A model generated the notes under the pieces. It was not told where the DNA came from, made no database searches, and saw only the letters and a program-made list of their open reading frames with translations. Of a stretch of DNA of 64,000 nt, positions 42,534-50,917 are shown piece by piece (the first letter of the stretch is position 1; each line of letters opens with the position of its first letter). Location: positions 20,138-84,137 of the forward strand of contig JBEKAY010000010.1 of NCBI GenBank assembly GCA_050015675.1, in the 5' to 3' direction. This DNA comes from Fen-1298 sp050015675. Its GTDB lineage: Bacteria > Bacteroidota > Ignavibacteria > UBA10030. A program made the translations under genes and the position numbers.

Positions 42534-42974
42534 TTATAACGGATTCTCTGATGATACGCTCAATTGCTTATGAATTTCCCGCAGCAATTTTAATGTTACC
42601 CAAAAGGCAATCACTTCTAAAACCAGCACAATCCCAAACGATCCTTCATAAAGAATCTTCCAGATTAATGCCGGCTCTTGGACTCTAAATGGCGCTAAAG
42701 CAGTGAATCGTGTATAAATATTGTAAATCAATTCTGCAGGTAATATGCCAAGCACAACAACTGCGCCTTGTCGCGCCGATTGCGTGAATAAAAAAAGAAC
42801 CGCTGCTAGAGGTGCAAAACAGAAGATTAAAAGAATCGGCGTGTATTCTGTTAATACATAGAAGAGGTCTATCTTCCCGTGTGCATAATTATAAAGAACA
42901 AAGATTGCAGTATGTGTTGAGATCAAATAGGTTGCCTGCTTTGCGAGTAAGCGAGTTTTTTCAGTTTGTACCAT
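42534..42974 (-). CDS. Four-helix membrane protein of unknown function
   Basis: 146 aa from ATG 42974, which has a good binding site (gaggagat). Four predicted transmembrane helices (about 15-33, 42-68, 72-92, 112-134) with short loops. I do not recognise a family. It lies 22 bases upstream of the helix-hairpin-helix gene and just after the NlpC/P60 gene on the same strand, so it may be co-transcribed with one of them. Confidence 0.7.
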   Translation of the reverse strand: MVQTEKTRLLAKQATYLISTHTAIFVLYNYAHGKIDLFYVLTEYTPILLIFCFAPLAAVLFLFTQSARQGAVVVLGILPAELIYNIYTRFTALAPFRVQEPALIWKILYEGSFGIVLVLEVIAFWVTLKLLREIHKQLSVSSENPL

Positions 42975-43011
42975 GACATCTCCTCTCAAGAATTAAATTG
43001 AACAGTGTCGG

Positions 43012-44199
43012 TCACCTCTGAGGAATTCTTCGTGCGCACACGAATCGCTTCAGGAGCGGCTCTTCATAATATTCCGATGACGGATTAAAACTGCTGAACC
43101 GTACGCGTTTTGAACTGTGAATATACAATCCGTTTTCCAAGTATAAGGCAACATGTGTAATCCGTTCTCGTCGTTTCGCTGTAGCTTTTCGGCCGAAGAA
43201 TAATAAATCCCCTTTTTTCAAATTCTGGAAATTTTCTCCCGGATCGATGGGCATCCCCTGTTGCGCCTGCTGTTTGGCATCGCGATTCAATTCTACGCCA
43301 TTCAAATGGAAAACAGTTTTTACAAACCCGGAACAATCCATCCCTTTCACCGACATGCCACCCCATAAATAGCGAATGCCTAAAAATGATCTTGCAGTCT
43401 TCTCAAGATTTTCGCCCGTCGGCACCCGGCTTTTGTTCCATTCACCAACATCTTGAACAAGTGTATCCGGCACAAATCCATTTCTTCCGTTCGCAAGTTC
43501 TACTGCTACCCAGCCATTTTTCTTACCGATACTTTTCAATATACATCCATCAACCATTTCACATACAATTGCAGAGGATGTATCTGGTTGCTCATACATC
43601 GTACCACTAAACTTTGTGACAATCACCTTGGCGGCGGTATTCCATGCATCCACACCAGCTTGATTGGACACAAACACAGAAACAGAATCGAGCCAGCCAA
43701 GGTAGCGATCGGAAGTCTGGATAAAATAATATCCACGTTCCTTCTTCAGCAATTTGATAACTGTCCCCATCAATGCTTGCGTAAGAAGCTCTTCCTGCTT
43801 CCCTGGTTTTCGACGAACGTTAGCCACGCTAAGAATAACTATCCCCATGGTGTTACTTCCAAGTGCTGAGGTGGGCAACACCTGGATACTATCTATCACT
43901 TTTCCTTTTACAATTTTTCGCATTGCATGAATCAAGGCGCTCTTCGCGTCAAGGTTATCAACTTCTCCTTGTATGATAATTCCTGTTCCGATCTGTGTAT
44001 AAGAAATATCAAAAACTGCGAGCTGTAAATCCGGCGCATAACGCTGTTGAATGGATCGAAAAATGTGTTTGATTTTATTGATCTGATTGTTGTTAGCACT
44101 ACCTCCAGCATATTGTTGATATGCGGCAGTTCTTGTTCCTGCTATGGATAGGAAGAGAAGAACAACAGTGAAATATCTTCCAAAAGAGAATTTCATCAA
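43012..44199 (-). CDS. Secreted NlpC/P60 endopeptidase with SH3 domains
   Basis: 395 aa. Signal peptide (about 1-26). A hydrophilic N-terminal domain (about 40-118) is followed by two bacterial SH3 domains (about 119-180 with 'VANVRRKPGKQEELLTQALMGTVIKLLKKERGYYFIQTSDRYLGWL' in parts, and about 190-250), then NlpC/P60 (about 260-395). The catalytic triad is visible: C289 in 'GMDCSGFV', H349 in 'ITHVALYL', H361 in 'YIHSS'. It would cut gamma-D-glutamyl-diamino-acid bonds in peptidoglycan, in the periplasm. The second Met (44196) is an equally possible start. Confidence 0.92.
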   Translation of the reverse strand: MMKFSFGRYFTVVLLFLSIAGTRTAAYQQYAGGSANNNQINKIKHIFRSIQQRYAPDLQLAVFDISYTQIGTGIIIQGEVDNLDAKSALIHAMRKIVKGKVIDSIQVLPTSALGSNTMGIVILSVANVRRKPGKQEELLTQALMGTVIKLLKKERGYYFIQTSDRYLGWLDSVSVFVSNQAGVDAWNTAAKVIVTKFSGTMYEQPDTSSAIVCEMVDGCILKSIGKKNGWVAVELANGRNGFVPDTLVQDVGEWNKSRVPTGENLEKTARSFLGIRYLWGGMSVKGMDCSGFVKTVFHLNGVELNRDAKQQAQQGMPIDPGENFQNLKKGDLLFFGRKATAKRRERITHVALYLENGLYIHSSKRVRFSSFNPSSEYYEEPLLKRFVCARRIPQR

Positions 44200-44287
44200 T
44201 GTACGATTATTAAGGAAGTGCGAAATTGTTTATAAAAAGAATATAAAGGAATTCTTCACCTCGGTCAACCGTTGTTAACCAAGTGAT

Positions 44288-44929
44288 TTAGATTTTTTTC
44301 TGCAACCAAGCGGCGGCATCGATCAAACTCTCTTCGCTGATTGTATGCTGAATAGGATACTCACGATACAACACATCTGCCTTAGCATCCATGAGCCGCC
44401 GATGCGCTTGCTTGCTCATCTCAACTGGAACTATGGGATCGTACGTGCCGTGCGCAATGAAAAAAGATATTCCATCCAGATCACTCCATCGATACTTTAA
44501 CTTTTCTTCTTGCGGCAGCAGACCACTGTGCGCAACAACGCCTTTGAAGCGGTGAGGATGAGAAAGCGATACAGTTAATGATATCATCGCACCCATGCTA
44601 AAACCAAATAGAAAGATGCGTTTTAAATCAACAGAATGTTTTTGTTGGATATCATCCAAACATCGAATCAGCGCATCGCACCCTTCGATAAGCTGATCTG
44701 TATTCACTCCGTTTTGTTCGTCAAGATCAAACCATGTATATCCGCCATAAGGAAATTTATAAGGCGCACGAATACTAACGACAAGCAAGCGAGGGTCGAA
44801 TGACGATGTCAAACCGAGAAGATCGTTCTCATCTGTACCACGGCCGTGCAGTAGAATAAGAGTTGGATGCGGACCGGCTTCGTTACTGCTTAGAGGTGCA
44901 ACTTTGTAAAAGAGTGACGACGCTTCCAT
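44288..44929 (-). CDS. Alpha/beta hydrolase, carboxylesterase/phospholipase family
   Basis: 213 aa. 'TLILLHGRGTDENDLLGL' (oxyanion), nucleophile S111 in 'LFGFSMGAMISL', D164 in 'HGTYDPIVPV' and H195 in 'YPIQHTISEE' form the triad of the small carboxylesterase/acyl-protein thioesterase group. No signal peptide, so it is cytoplasmic. The physiological ester is not known. Divergence from neighbours gives no pathway hint. Confidence 0.92.
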   Translation of the reverse strand: MEASSLFYKVAPLSSNEAGPHPTLILLHGRGTDENDLLGLTSSFDPRLLVVSIRAPYKFPYGGYTWFDLDEQNGVNTDQLIEGCDALIRCLDDIQQKHSVDLKRIFLFGFSMGAMISLTVSLSHPHRFKGVVAHSGLLPQEEKLKYRWSDLDGISFFIAHGTYDPIVPVEMSKQAHRRLMDAKADVLYREYPIQHTISEESLIDAAAWLQKKI

Positions 44930-44994
44930 AAGAATTTGATCAACGAGAGAAAAATGAGTTCAATAGATGGGAATGGCGGGGAGAAGAGAACATA

Positions 44995-45396
44995 CTATGA
45001 CTGTTCTGATGAACGAATTAGTTCGTCAATGCCACTTGAACGCAGAAGTATTAAAATGGATGAATGTGATACAATGAGATATTTTTCGTTTTCATACTCC
45101 ACTTCAATTGCAGCATCGCGCAAAAAAATTGCATAGTCGCCTTCTTCAGCTTGTAAAGGGATGTACTTCACTGGGTCCTTTGGGGTTGTTGACCATGATT
45201 CCTGATCGATGAATTGTGGATTAGGAACTGCATATCCGGGACCGGTACGTACCACGTATCCGCTCTGAACTTTATCTTTCTCCTTCACACCCGGAGGTAA
45301 ATATAACCCGTGTGCGGTTCGTTCACTCTCCTTGTCCGGCGAAATGAGTACTTTATCACCAACAAGGATTATCTTTTTACGGGTTTTTAATTCCAT
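44995..45396 (-). CDS. Extended GroES-family protein
   Basis: 133 aa, longer than ordinary GroES (about 97). 'ILVGDKVLISPDKESERTAHGLYLPPGVKEKDKVQSGYVVRTGPGYAVPNP' (in parts) is the GroES core including the mobile loop region. An insert (about 60-85, 'QFIDQESWSTTPKDPVKYIPLQ') is followed by 'EEGDYAIFLRDAAIEVEYENEKYLIVSHSSILILL'. There is no groEL beside it, so it is probably a second, specialised co-chaperonin-like protein rather than the housekeeping GroES. This type is common in Bacteroidota-related genomes. Confidence 0.85.
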   Translation of the reverse strand: MELKTRKKIILVGDKVLISPDKESERTAHGLYLPPGVKEKDKVQSGYVVRTGPGYAVPNPQFIDQESWSTTPKDPVKYIPLQAEEGDYAIFLRDAAIEVEYENEKYLIVSHSSILILLRSSGIDELIRSSEQS

Positions 45397-45753
45397 TGTT
45401 TTACTGTATCTGTATAGACAAAGAGAGCACAGATGAATGGTTCTTTTTTTTCATGCTGTGCTTTCTTATTTTTGTCGGGACGGCCCGCCTTCGTTTTACT
45501 CCGGCGGACAAGCGGGATTTGTCACGAAGTCATCCTTTCCGGAAACCCCTGCCTGCCGCAGGCAGGCGCGACCCCTTGTCCGAAATTGTCCCGCGAAAGT
45601 TTTCAACGAGCGGTTGACAATTTCAAGATCCCGCATGTTTTTCATGCGGGACACTACCTTGCAAACTATTTCTTCCCGCCACACAACGGCGGGATTCTTA
45701 ATTCGGCGGTGACCTTAGTTCGCTTTGCTCGCTAAGTTCAGCCGAATTGGAAG
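45397..45753. other. Non-coding, palindrome-rich stretch with pieces of a tRNA-Pro 3' half
   Basis: No convincing gene. It contains hairpins at 45551-45566 (CCTGCC...GGCAGG type), 45629-45651 (TCCCGCATG and CATGCGGGA), 45674-45694 (TCCCGCC and GGCGGGA) and 45701-45748 (AATTCGGC and GCCGAATT with inner pairing). Three segments, gtcgggacgg (45474-45483), gcgggatttg (45512-45521) and cgcgaccccttg (45567-45578), occur in the same order and orientation as in the intact tRNA-Pro at 45754, separated by insertions. Open frames here are low-complexity and have no binding sites. Confidence 0.6.
45629..45651. terminator. Strong hairpin, possible terminator or structured repeat
   Basis: TCCCGCATG (45629-45637) pairs perfectly with CATGCGGGA (45643-45651) around a T5 loop. 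There is no T run after it on either strand, so a repeat element is as likely as a terminator. Confidence 0.4.
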
Positions 45754-45828
45754 TCGGGACGGCGGGATTTGAACCCGCGACCCCTTGCACCCCAAGCAAG
45801 TGCGCTAGCCGGGCTGCGCCACGTCCCG
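45754..45828 (-). tRNA. tRNA-Pro (anticodon GGG)
   Basis: Read on the minus strand: acceptor CGGGACG ... CGTCCCG with discriminator A, D-arm GCGCAG...GCTAGCGC, anticodon stem CTTGC/GCAAG with loop TTGGGGT (anticodon GGG), and T-arm with GGTTCAAATCC. All arms pair. The CCA end is not encoded. It lies at the edge of a variable region, a usual integration site, and partial copies of its 3' half are found just to the left. Confidence 0.95.
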
Positions 45829-46137
45829 AAGAATTTCGAAGTTTATGAGGAACAATCACCCTTTTAAAACTCTATAAAACAAATCTACTAGTAACCACTT
45901 GGCAAACCAATGGTAACCACTTGCCTATTGATTACTTGTCTGTTTGAATATAGCAATATGTATTCCGTTATGCAATTATGAACTTTGTCATTTCCACTTT
46001 GCCACAAACCCTATAGATATTCTGGCAATGTCGAACTTTAGTAACTTTGTCAATTTGTCAAATGGCGAAGTTTGTGTCAAAATGTTGATGCTATACAATT
46101 TTTGTTCTTGTTTCTTCTGAGTCTATAAGGACTTTAC
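45829..46137. other. Intergenic stretch with short direct repeats
   Basis: No gene seen. 'gtaaccacttg' occurs twice close together (about 45894 and 45911). The run around 46054-46080 (ttgtcaaatggcgaagtttg and following) has an imperfect counterpart at about 47998-48024 on the far side of the next gene, agreeing at about 22 of 27 positions. The sequence is A+T-rich and repetitive ('aactttgtca' variants). Confidence 0.5.
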
Positions 46138-47916
46138 TCAATATGTTTGGGGAGTAAGGATCCGCACCGTCGATTGCATTTTACGTTCGTAGGGTGTAAG
46201 TTTGACGGCGGTGCTCGGAGAAAGAAAGATAACCCCAAAAGCGGGATCCCATTTCAAGAGAATATACGTACTGAGAGGGTGGGGTAGTACGACGCGGAGC
46301 GTGCTACATATGTCTTCGTTCCCGTTCAATATTTCAATTTTGATTCCAGACTTGGCATTATATTGTGAAGCGGAATCGAGCGTCACCCAAGGAAATTGAT
46401 CTTGCCCGCGTGCCATAATCGGGGTCAACAACTCAGTATCTTGGAGAGTGATGGTATTCTTGTTCTCTCTAGTTATCGTCATTTCGGCTCCCATATTGAA
46501 GAGCTCTGGCATCGGCGTCATTATAGCAACATCTAGATCTGGATCAGCAAGTTGTACGCGAAGTTGGTCCTCAACAAACTGATATTGCAAAACTTCACCG
46601 GGCAGATTTAGGAGGAGGAGTTTGCTCCCCTTGGTAATGGAAGACGTAAGGTGATCGAGTTGCTTGCCTATTCTCTCCGCCAGGTGTGGATTTCCGCTGA
46701 TAACCCGATTTTTTGCCTGCAATGAATATGCCTGATGTCCGATCCAGATGATACATATCAGCAGAGCGGTATAATTGATTTTCCAATTCCTTTGTTCCAA
46801 CTGCAACAACAATAATCCGAGTGAGCCTGCAACCGCAAAAGAAGGTAAGAATAAATATCGCTCACTTTGGTATACAATGATTGTCGGAAACCAACACGCC
46901 AGCCCTAACAGTACTAGTATCCAATATTTTTTTTCTTTAAGGAGAAAAAAAGAACACAGACAAAATATTCCAATTCCAGACAATATGCCCCTGAGACTCT
47001 CAAAGTATTTGAAATTCGTAACAATTTTGAACGGAACAGTATCGACGGCAAAGAGGAGGTTAGCACAATAACTATTCACTTGGCCCAAGAGATGAGATAA
47101 GAAATTCGGATTTCCCAATGTCACGAAATATGGATAGGGATAGCCAATATCTGATCCAGAAATGACTCGAGCGCGAAGCGCGAAAAAACAGACAACAATG
47201 ATTGCATAGACAGAATAGATCTTCCATTCATGGATTAGGAGGGTTCTTAAACTCATGGAGCGCTTTTCGATCCATCGGTCACTAAGAAACAGAATAAAAG
47301 GAAGTGTGGCAGTGAGTTCCTTGGTTAAGATGGCGAAGACAAAACATGACATAGCCCACCATCGAAGCGTTGGATATTGTTTCCCGTAGATATGCAGTGT
47401 TAAACCGCCGAGCAGGAAGAGAGCGGCGAGTGAATCGGTACGGCCTGCCACGTACCACATCACCTCACCATGGGCAAAGAATGCAGCAAAGAGTACGGAG
47501 CTTACCAGGAATGAAATACCTGGACCGATCCAACGATAAAAAATCAGGCAGACGAGGAAAACGCACGCAATATAGATCAGAATATTGGTGCTGATTAGAC
47601 CCAAAGGGTTATTGCTCCCATAGATCGTATCATCAAGCCAATAGCTCAGCACAACAGTCGGCCTGAAAAAGCGCACTTTCTCATGTACATTAATCCACCA
47701 CAACTGGTCCCATCTATTTTCGATGACGGAACCCTTAAAGAAATTTCCCCAGAAATCCTGTTTCAAATACCGGACCTGTTCAAGATAGCGATAATCGTCG
47801 GGTTCGAGTTGAGGATTATGAAATATTGGCCAGGCAGTGTACACGATTACTATCGTACAGGCTGCTATGGAAACAATCAGCCACAATCTCTTATCGACTG
47901 ATTGTTTTTCATTCAT
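46138..47916 (-). CDS. Membrane glycosyltransferase, GT-C fold (GT39/PMT-like)
   Basis: 592 aa with about 10-12 predicted membrane helices and a C-terminal soluble domain (about 420-592). The first periplasmic loop carries the acidic 'PQLEPDDYRYLEQ' typical of GT-C lipid-sugar-dependent transferases, and 'WYVAGRTDSLAALFLLGGLTLHIYG' (in parts) follows the PMT-like pattern. It would move a sugar from a polyprenyl carrier onto a lipid, glycan or protein at the periplasmic side. It stands alone between tRNA-Pro and the arylsulfotransferase block, flanked by imperfect direct repeats, so it may be an imported single gene. Confidence 0.82.
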   Translation of the reverse strand: MNEKQSVDKRLWLIVSIAACTIVIVYTAWPIFHNPQLEPDDYRYLEQVRYLKQDFWGNFFKGSVIENRWDQLWWINVHEKVRFFRPTVVLSYWLDDTIYGSNNPLGLISTNILIYIACVFLVCLIFYRWIGPGISFLVSSVLFAAFFAHGEVMWYVAGRTDSLAALFLLGGLTLHIYGKQYPTLRWWAMSCFVFAILTKELTATLPFILFLSDRWIEKRSMSLRTLLIHEWKIYSVYAIIVVCFFALRARVISGSDIGYPYPYFVTLGNPNFLSHLLGQVNSYCANLLFAVDTVPFKIVTNFKYFESLRGILSGIGIFCLCSFFLLKEKKYWILVLLGLACWFPTIIVYQSERYLFLPSFAVAGSLGLLLLQLEQRNWKINYTALLICIIWIGHQAYSLQAKNRVISGNPHLAERIGKQLDHLTSSITKGSKLLLLNLPGEVLQYQFVEDQLRVQLADPDLDVAIMTPMPELFNMGAEMTITRENKNTITLQDTELLTPIMARGQDQFPWVTLDSASQYNAKSGIKIEILNGNEDICSTLRVVLPHPLSTYILLKWDPAFGVIFLSPSTAVKLTPYERKMQSTVRILTPQTY

Positions 47917-48743
47917 GGTGATTTCCTAGATTGCTAATGTGATAAATTACGACTTTATCTGGTTATACAAAAGGTTGGATCGCTTTAACATTCAACTTTG
48001 CCAAATGGCTAAGTTTCTGTCGAAGAGTCGAACTGGTGAAGCATGAATGAAATTTGCCAGTTTGCTAAATCCAATTCACCATCAATCAATTCCGCAAAGC
48101 GGGACTGACTGCACAAAACCATGACTTATTTTAACCTTGCTGAAGATGTTTGAGATTTTAAACAGGAAAAGTATCGTTATAGCTGCCTCGCCATTGGTAG
48201 AGCTCTTATCGCTGTGATACTTTGTTGAAACTTCCGGCTAGCGTTCCGCTGCTTTCCCTAAATGTTTTGTCAACTTCTACCTATACAATTTTAAATAATT
48301 GCCGGTAGAATGTCAAGAATTTTTTTGCAGGTGTGCAATCAACCTTTATTGCTATCCGTTATCCCCGGTCAGGCGGGCAATCTGAAGCACGTAGAATCGA
48401 AGCAGTTTTTGTTTATCGGCAGAAAGCGCCTGCTCTTCGATCCGTGCAATTTGTTCAACATCCTTCATCGCACGAACAATTGTTACCGGCACTTCTACCA
48501 TACCTTCAGACAGCGATTGAGATATTCTGAAAATGAATCACTATTTCTATGAGAATGGCGATTTCAGAATCAGCGACACGGAGGAACTTAGCATCCCTGA
48601 CAGTTTGTTGCAAATACTAAAGGGACGAAATAATTGATCGAACCACTCACTTGACATCCCATGAATTTTAAAAATCTATAGACATCAAAAAATCACAACA
48701 TACGTTGTTATACAAACTTGTTGAAAGGCTCAGGCGCGGAATA
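47917..48743. other. Long intergenic stretch holding a gene remnant and the arylsulfotransferase leader
   Basis: The first 430 bases hold no gene; they include the right-hand imperfect repeat at about 47998. At 48352-48528 lies the displaced 3' end of the giant PLP gene. From 48651 a candidate promoter (TTGACA, 18-base spacer, TCTATA at 48675-48680) could serve the gene starting at 48744. Plus-strand open frames crossing the remnant are its antisense shadow. Confidence 0.6.
48352..48528 (-). pseudogene. Displaced second copy of the 3' end of the giant PLP-fold gene
   Basis: About 177 bases match 52927-53104, the last about 58 codons and stop of the 1879-aa gene. There are six base differences: the stop (TAG against TAA), four silent third positions, and one silent first position (Leu TTG/CTG), plus one single-base deletion close to the outer boundary. 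Left of the stop and right of about 48528 the two loci are unrelated. The reading direction is the same as the intact gene. See findings for the interpretation. Confidence 0.9.
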
Positions 48744-50663
48744 ATGCAAACATTTGAGAAATTGATGGCTAACAAAGTAAGGAAATCACATGCACGTCCA
48801 CTTTTTATCTATGCCATGCTTTTGCTTCTGCCATCTATCTTGATTGCGGCCAATCGGACAACTGTGTGTTATATTTCACCACTTCCCGGATCAAAATATC
48901 TCTCGCCATCCACGAATATCATTATTAGAACAATTGGTAGATTCGCTCCGTCGACATTCGATGATTCCTCCATCCTTTCCGTTTCCGGATCGGAAAGCGG
49001 CAGGCATTTCGGACAATTATCGCTTTCAGAAGACAGGTCTACATTCTTCTTTGTTCCCGAAATCCCCTTCACGGCCGGTGAACGCGTCACTGTTCGAACG
49101 AACCGTCGTTTGCGTACTCAAGAAGGTTTTATTATAGAGCCTCTGAGTTTTCAATTTGAGATTGGACAATCGATTCCTTCCTCTCAACTATCCATGGTGA
49201 GACTTGAATCCACTTCGCCCGAAATTGGCATCGATCTTGGAAAAATTATCTATGATAATCATTCGCGTCTGGAATCATCTTCGCAGAGCGGAAGTTTTCC
49301 AAATGATTTTCCTCTTCCAGTTATCACACAACTCGACAATCCGGCTTCTGGCAGTATATTTATCGGCACGTACAAAATGGGATTGGCCGGGTATCACCTA
49401 CAGTACGTGACTTATATTAAATCGGATCGTCAATACCTTATGATTCTCAACGACAAAGGAGAACCCAAATATTGGAAAGAGGTCGCGGTGGAGACTACCG
49501 ACTTTAAACCTCAGCCAAATGGACACCTCACATATTATGATTTCTCGTTCGGCTATTATCTCGAACTGGATAGTTCTTTTAACATCGTCGATTCTTACAA
49601 GTGCGGCAATGGCTACTCAACAAACGCCCATGAGCTCCGTGTGCTTGCTGATGGACACTCGTTGTTGTTGGGTGATGATCCGCAGTCTGTCGATATGAGC
49701 CAGATTGTTCCGGGTGGCAGTACGAACGCGTTAGTTTATGGAATGGTAATACAGGAACTCGATCGGCAAAAGCAGGTTGTCTTTCAGTGGAGAAGTTTCG
49801 ATCATTTTTCCATCACCGATGCTACCCACGAAGAGTTGACTAGCGAAAGCATTGACTATGTTCACCCTAATGCTTTAGAACTTGATTCAGACGGAAATAT
49901 CCTTCTCTCAAGCCGTCATCTCGACGAGATCACGAAAATCAATCGGACAACAGGCGAAATCATGTGGCGCTGGGGCGGCAAGCAGAATCAATTCCAATTC
50001 GTAAATGATACTCAGTTCTTTTCGCACCAGCATTCGATCAGGCGCACGACGGTTGGGACGTACATCCTTTTCGATAACGGCAACTACAGGGAACAGGAAT
50101 TTTCGAGAGGTGTAGAATATGTCCTTGACCAGGAGAAGAAAACCGCTACGCTGATATGGCAATATCGGCACACACCTGATATTTTTTCGATTGCTATGGG
50201 GTCCATAGAGCGTCTCTCAAACGGCAATACGATTATCGGATGGGGGACAGCATCTGATGCTTTCACGGAGGTTCATCCTGATGGTTCGGTGGCGCTCGAC
50301 GTCCAGCTTCCTGACAGCATCGTGAGCTATCGTGCCGTCAAGTATGATTGGCCACAAGTTGGTTCGCAGACAGTCGTCAACAATAAATCTACCGAACCAA
50401 CCTTATTTTCGATAGAACAAAATTTCCCGAATCCCTTCAATCCCACTACAACAATTGGGTATTCTCTCGCAAAGGCATCAAAGGTTACAATTTCGGTCCA
50501 CGACCTTCTTGGCCGTCGGATTGCAATCCTTTTTAGCGGAATGAAACCTGCAGGGAAATATTCTATTCGATTTGATGGATCAGGCCTTCCATCCGGTTTC
50601 TATTTCTACAGAATGCAGGCAGGAAATTTTTTCCAAACACGGAAATTACTCTTATTGAAATAG
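48744..50663 (+). CDS. Secreted arylsulfotransferase-like protein with T9SS sorting domain, copy 1
   Basis: 639 aa from ATG 48744 (another ATG at 48765 is possible). Signal peptide ending about 'LPSILIAA'. An Ig-like N-terminal domain (about 40-135) is followed by an ASST-type beta-propeller (about 180-530) with 'YVHPNALELDSDGNILLSSRHLDEITKINRTTGEIMWRWGG' (in parts) and 'FFSHQHSIRR', holding candidate catalytic His. The C-terminal 80 residues ('SIEQNFPNPFNPTTTIGYSL...GRRIAIL...FYFYRMQAG...QTRKLLLLK') are a type A sorting signal for the type IX secretion system. It would act at the cell surface. The sulfate donor, if any, is unknown. A close paralogue follows. Confidence 0.88.
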   Translation: MQTFEKLMANKVRKSHARPLFIYAMLLLLPSILIAANRTTVCYISPLPGSKYLSPSTNIIIRTIGRFAPSTFDDSSILSVSGSESGRHFGQLSLSEDRSTFFFVPEIPFTAGERVTVRTNRRLRTQEGFIIEPLSFQFEIGQSIPSSQLSMVRLESTSPEIGIDLGKIIYDNHSRLESSSQSGSFPNDFPLPVITQLDNPASGSIFIGTYKMGLAGYHLQYVTYIKSDRQYLMILNDKGEPKYWKEVAVETTDFKPQPNGHLTYYDFSFGYYLELDSSFNIVDSYKCGNGYSTNAHELRVLADGHSLLLGDDPQSVDMSQIVPGGSTNALVYGMVIQELDRQKQVVFQWRSFDHFSITDATHEELTSESIDYVHPNALELDSDGNILLSSRHLDEITKINRTTGEIMWRWGGKQNQFQFVNDTQFFSHQHSIRRTTVGTYILFDNGNYREQEFSRGVEYVLDQEKKTATLIWQYRHTPDIFSIAMGSIERLSNGNTIIGWGTASDAFTEVHPDGSVALDVQLPDSIVSYRAVKYDWPQVGSQTVVNNKSTEPTLFSIEQNFPNPFNPTTTIGYSLAKASKVTISVHDLLGRRIAILFSGMKPAGKYSIRFDGSGLPSGFYFYRMQAGNFFQTRKLLLLK

Positions 50664-50666
50664 AAT

Positions 50667-50706
50667 CCCAATGAACTCTCGCCGGCATTGTTTCAACTTC
50701 ATTGGG
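50667..50706 (+). terminator. Hairpin after arylsulfotransferase copy 1
   Basis: CCCAATGAA (50667-50675) pairs perfectly with TTCATTGGG (50698-50706), a 9-pair stem starting 3 bases after the stop codon. There is no T run, so termination is uncertain. Confidence 0.4.
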
Positions 50707-50917
50707 GAATCCCGAGCTATTGTTTGCAGGGGGGAAGAAGCTTCAACAAGTAAAATCCAGCGGATGCAACTGTTGGTCTGTAGGTATCCGTCGATTAACC
50801 AACCAAAGTGTATTTCTGTGTACCGATTGTTTTTTGTCCCTGTCTGTATATTAAACTATTCTTTTCAATTCAGCATCAAATTCTTATAGTGGTATACATT
50901 ATAAAGGAGGGTATGTT

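Noticed and set aside
45396..45735. Three overlapping open frames left of tRNA-Pro
   Set aside because: They read through palindromes and tRNA pieces, with no binding site and no family resemblance.
48310..48552. Plus-strand open frame across the displaced gene end
   Set aside because: It is the antisense of the giant gene's 3' end; the equivalent frame appears at 52984-53298 for the same reason.
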